A DNA stretch of 13,924 bases, taken from contig JASLPZ010000182.1 in the NCBI GenBank assembly GCA_030744725.1, positions 1-13,924 on the forward strand, read 5' to 3'. The first letter of the stretch is position 1. Each line of letters starts with the position of its first letter. This DNA is from ARS98 sp030744725. GTDB taxonomy: Bacteria; Planctomycetota; Planctomycetia; Pirellulales; Pirellulaceae. Below the pieces are notes generated by a model. That model was not told where the DNA came from. It worked only from the letters and a program-made list of their open reading frames with translations, and did not search any database. Of the stretch, positions 12,588 through 13,924 are shown one piece after another. A program made the translations under genes and the position numbers.

Positions 12588-13924
12588 TCAGTAAGGCCAC
12601 GGCGTGTCGTCCGCCCGGCGGATCGTGGGGCGCAGGAAACGCTGGTACGGATACTTTCGAGCGGCTTCCACATTGACGTCGATTCCCAGACCCGGTGCGT
12701 CACCAATTGTGACGTGACCGTCCGCGTAGGCGGGCATGCTGGTGAAGACCTCGCGCATTGGTTCGCCCCATCCATGGGCGTACTCCTGAATGCCGAAGTT
12801 GGAGACGTTCAGGCTGACATGGCAGTTGGCCATGTGGGCAATGGGTGAGATGTTTCCCGGTCCGTGCCAGGCGGTCTGAATGCCATACGGCTCACACAAT
12901 GTGGCGATCTTCTTTCCGGCCGTCACGCCACCAACGTGAGCAAGGTCGTGCCTGGCATAGTCAATCAGGTGATCGGTGATCAGTTTCTTGCCCTCCCACA
13001 GCCCGGTGAAGAGTTCGCCCATGGCAATCGGTGTGCTTGTTTGATTTCGCATGGCTCGGAACGTGTCGAGGTGTTCGGGACGCAACGGATCCTCGAAGTA
13101 GAAGAGCTTGTAGGGTTCAACATCTCTGGCAAGCTGCAGAGCCTGGCTTGGTGTGATTCGCTCATGAACGTCGTGCAGCAGATGGATGCTGTCGCCGAGT
13201 TCCGTCCGCAGGTGATCGAGCAGGCGCGGAAGCAGGCGCACATAGCCGTCCGGTTCCCAGATCTGACGGGGCGGCACGCCGCGACGAAACGCCTCCTCGT
13301 CGGCGGCCTCCTGTTCTTTCGTCGACGGGACCGCGTAGCCGGATTTGAGCGTTGGATCGGCCACCTGGATCTTGATGACGCGATAGCCCTGTTCCATCAG
13401 GTCACGCACGCCGTCCTCGACTTCTTTGAACGTGCGACCTCCCGTGCTGCGATAGGTCAGCAGACGCTCGCGGGTCCGGCCACCCAGCAGGTCGTAGACA
13501 GGCAGGCCCGCCACCTTGCCGGTGATGTCCCAGAGTGCCATGTCGATCCCGCTGATGGCTGACAGATGGACGCTGCCGCTGCGGTAATACGGAAGGTAAT
13601 AAAGTGTCTTGAAGATGTTTTCGATGCGCAGCGGATTGCGTCCAGTCAGCGCCGGCGCAAGATGTTCACTGAGCATGGCGGCGACGGCCAGTTCGCTGCC
13701 CGAACACGTCGCGTCGCCCCAGCCGTAGATTTCCGGTTCACTGGTCCTGATCCTGACCAGGACAAAGTTCTGGAGTCGCGATCGAGGCGGATTCGTCACG
13801 ACGACATCGACGCCTGTGATTTTCAGATTGCGCGGCGCAGCTCGCAGTGTGTCGGGGAGGCAGAACGATGCCAGCCCGCCTGCCAGAACAGAGCGAACAA
13901 ACCGGCGACGATCAATGGCTGCAT
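12588..13924 (-). CDS. Tat-exported mandelate racemase/enolase-superfamily protein, ManD/RspA-like (5' end off the window)
   Basis: The frame is open from the right edge, giving 444 complete codons here. The first residues visible (AAIDRRRFVRSVLAGGLASF) form a twin-arginine signal, so the real start lies just beyond 13924. An internal GTG at 13797-13799 would remove the signal and part of the capping domain. Counting from that GTG, metal ligands fit D210 (HDVHER), E236 (FEDP) and E262 (GELF), with H212 and H312 (WHGPGN) as catalytic-type histidines. These match the D-mannonate dehydratase/RspA subgroup closely. The Arg of the ManD Arg-Tyr dyad appears to be Lys (K143 in IKIQ), while the Tyr is kept (Y155 in SGYA). 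Family knowledge: these enzymes dehydrate sugar acids (D-mannonate, D-gluconate), and many subgroup members have weak or unknown activity. Tat export implies folding in the cytoplasm, probably with Mg2+ bound. It heads the visible operon. Confidence 0.88.
   Translation of the reverse strand, partial: AAIDRRRFVRSVLAGGLASFCLPDTLRAAPRNLKITGVDVVVTNPPRSRLQNFVLVRIRTSEPEIYGWGDATCSGSELAVAAMLSEHLAPALTGRNPLRIENIFKTLYYLPYYRSGSVHLSAISGIDMALWDITGKVAGLPVYDLLGGRTRERLLTYRSTGGRTFKEVEDGVRDLMEQGYRVIKIQVADPTLKSGYAVPSTKEQEAADEEAFRRGVPPRQIWEPDGYVRLLPRLLDHLRTELGDSIHLLHDVHERITPSQALQLARDVEPYKLFYFEDPLRPEHLDTFRAMRNQTSTPIAMGELFTGLWEGKKLITDHLIDYARHDLAHVGGVTAGKKIATLCEPYGIQTAWHGPGNISPIAHMANCHVSLNVSNFGIQEYAHGWGEPMREVFTSMPAYADGHVTIGDAPGLGIDVNVEAARKYPYQRFLRPTIRRADDTPWPY

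Noticed and set aside
12484..12600. Longer start (ATG at 12600) for the 629-residue protein
   Set aside because: It would add 39 residues before a clear signal peptide, overlap the upstream gene by 13 bases, and translate an intergenic hairpin.
13797..13799. GTG as the start of the enolase-superfamily gene
   Set aside because: The frame continues upstream to the window edge and encodes a twin-arginine signal peptide, so the GTG is an internal valine.

Overview
The window reads as an accessory glycan-degradation locus from a planctomycete-like bacterium. A Pirellulales-type member of Planctomycetota is my best guess; Verrucomicrobiota or Lentisphaerota is possible. The basis is the gene content: several secreted sulfatases, a sulfatase fused to a DUF1080 domain, an FG-GAP/VCBS repeat protein, a Tat-exported enolase-superfamily protein, and a truncated rve-type transposase of a kind I associate with planctomycetes. 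No rRNA, tRNA or CRISPR was seen.

All supported genes lie on the minus strand, so the locus reads from right to left. In transcription order: (1) a Tat-exported mandelate racemase/enolase-superfamily protein resembling ManD/RspA (12588 to beyond 13924), whose N-terminus runs off the window; (2) a Sec-secreted 629-residue protein of unknown function (10594-12483) with an N-terminal sandwich-like domain and a propeller-like middle; (3) a secreted sulfatase-DUF1080 fusion (8503-10560); (4) a 1688-residue secreted fusion (3435-8501) of two sulfatases, a beta-sandwich module and a GH32 beta-fructosidase-type domain, starting one base after the stop of gene 3; (5) a seven-repeat FG-GAP propeller (2162-3295); (6) a small LolA-like secreted protein (1354-2124). 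Below about 1050 lies a transposase remnant (297-1049) cut off just after its first catalytic aspartate, followed by unassigned sequence to the left edge.

Taken together, genes 1-5 look like an exported toolkit for a sulfated glycan. Sulfatases would remove sulfate esters, the GH32 domain would cleave beta-fructosidic or related linkages, DUF1080 may bind or cleave sugar, and a sugar-acid dehydratase-like enzyme may act on products. The substrate is inferred, not shown. No transporter, SusC/D pair, sigma factor or other regulator is present here.

Two observations go beyond gene calling. First, one continuous reading frame carries two sulfatase active sites and a complete GH32 triad. Second, two related 60-69 bp palindromic elements sit inside two different coding regions in the same reading phase, and they encode matching peptides (V-x3-SSLP-x(4 or 7)-SQAGS-x2-H). 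This resembles the in-frame palindromic elements known from Rickettsia. A third dispersed-repeat-like sequence supplies the signal-peptide start of the large fusion.
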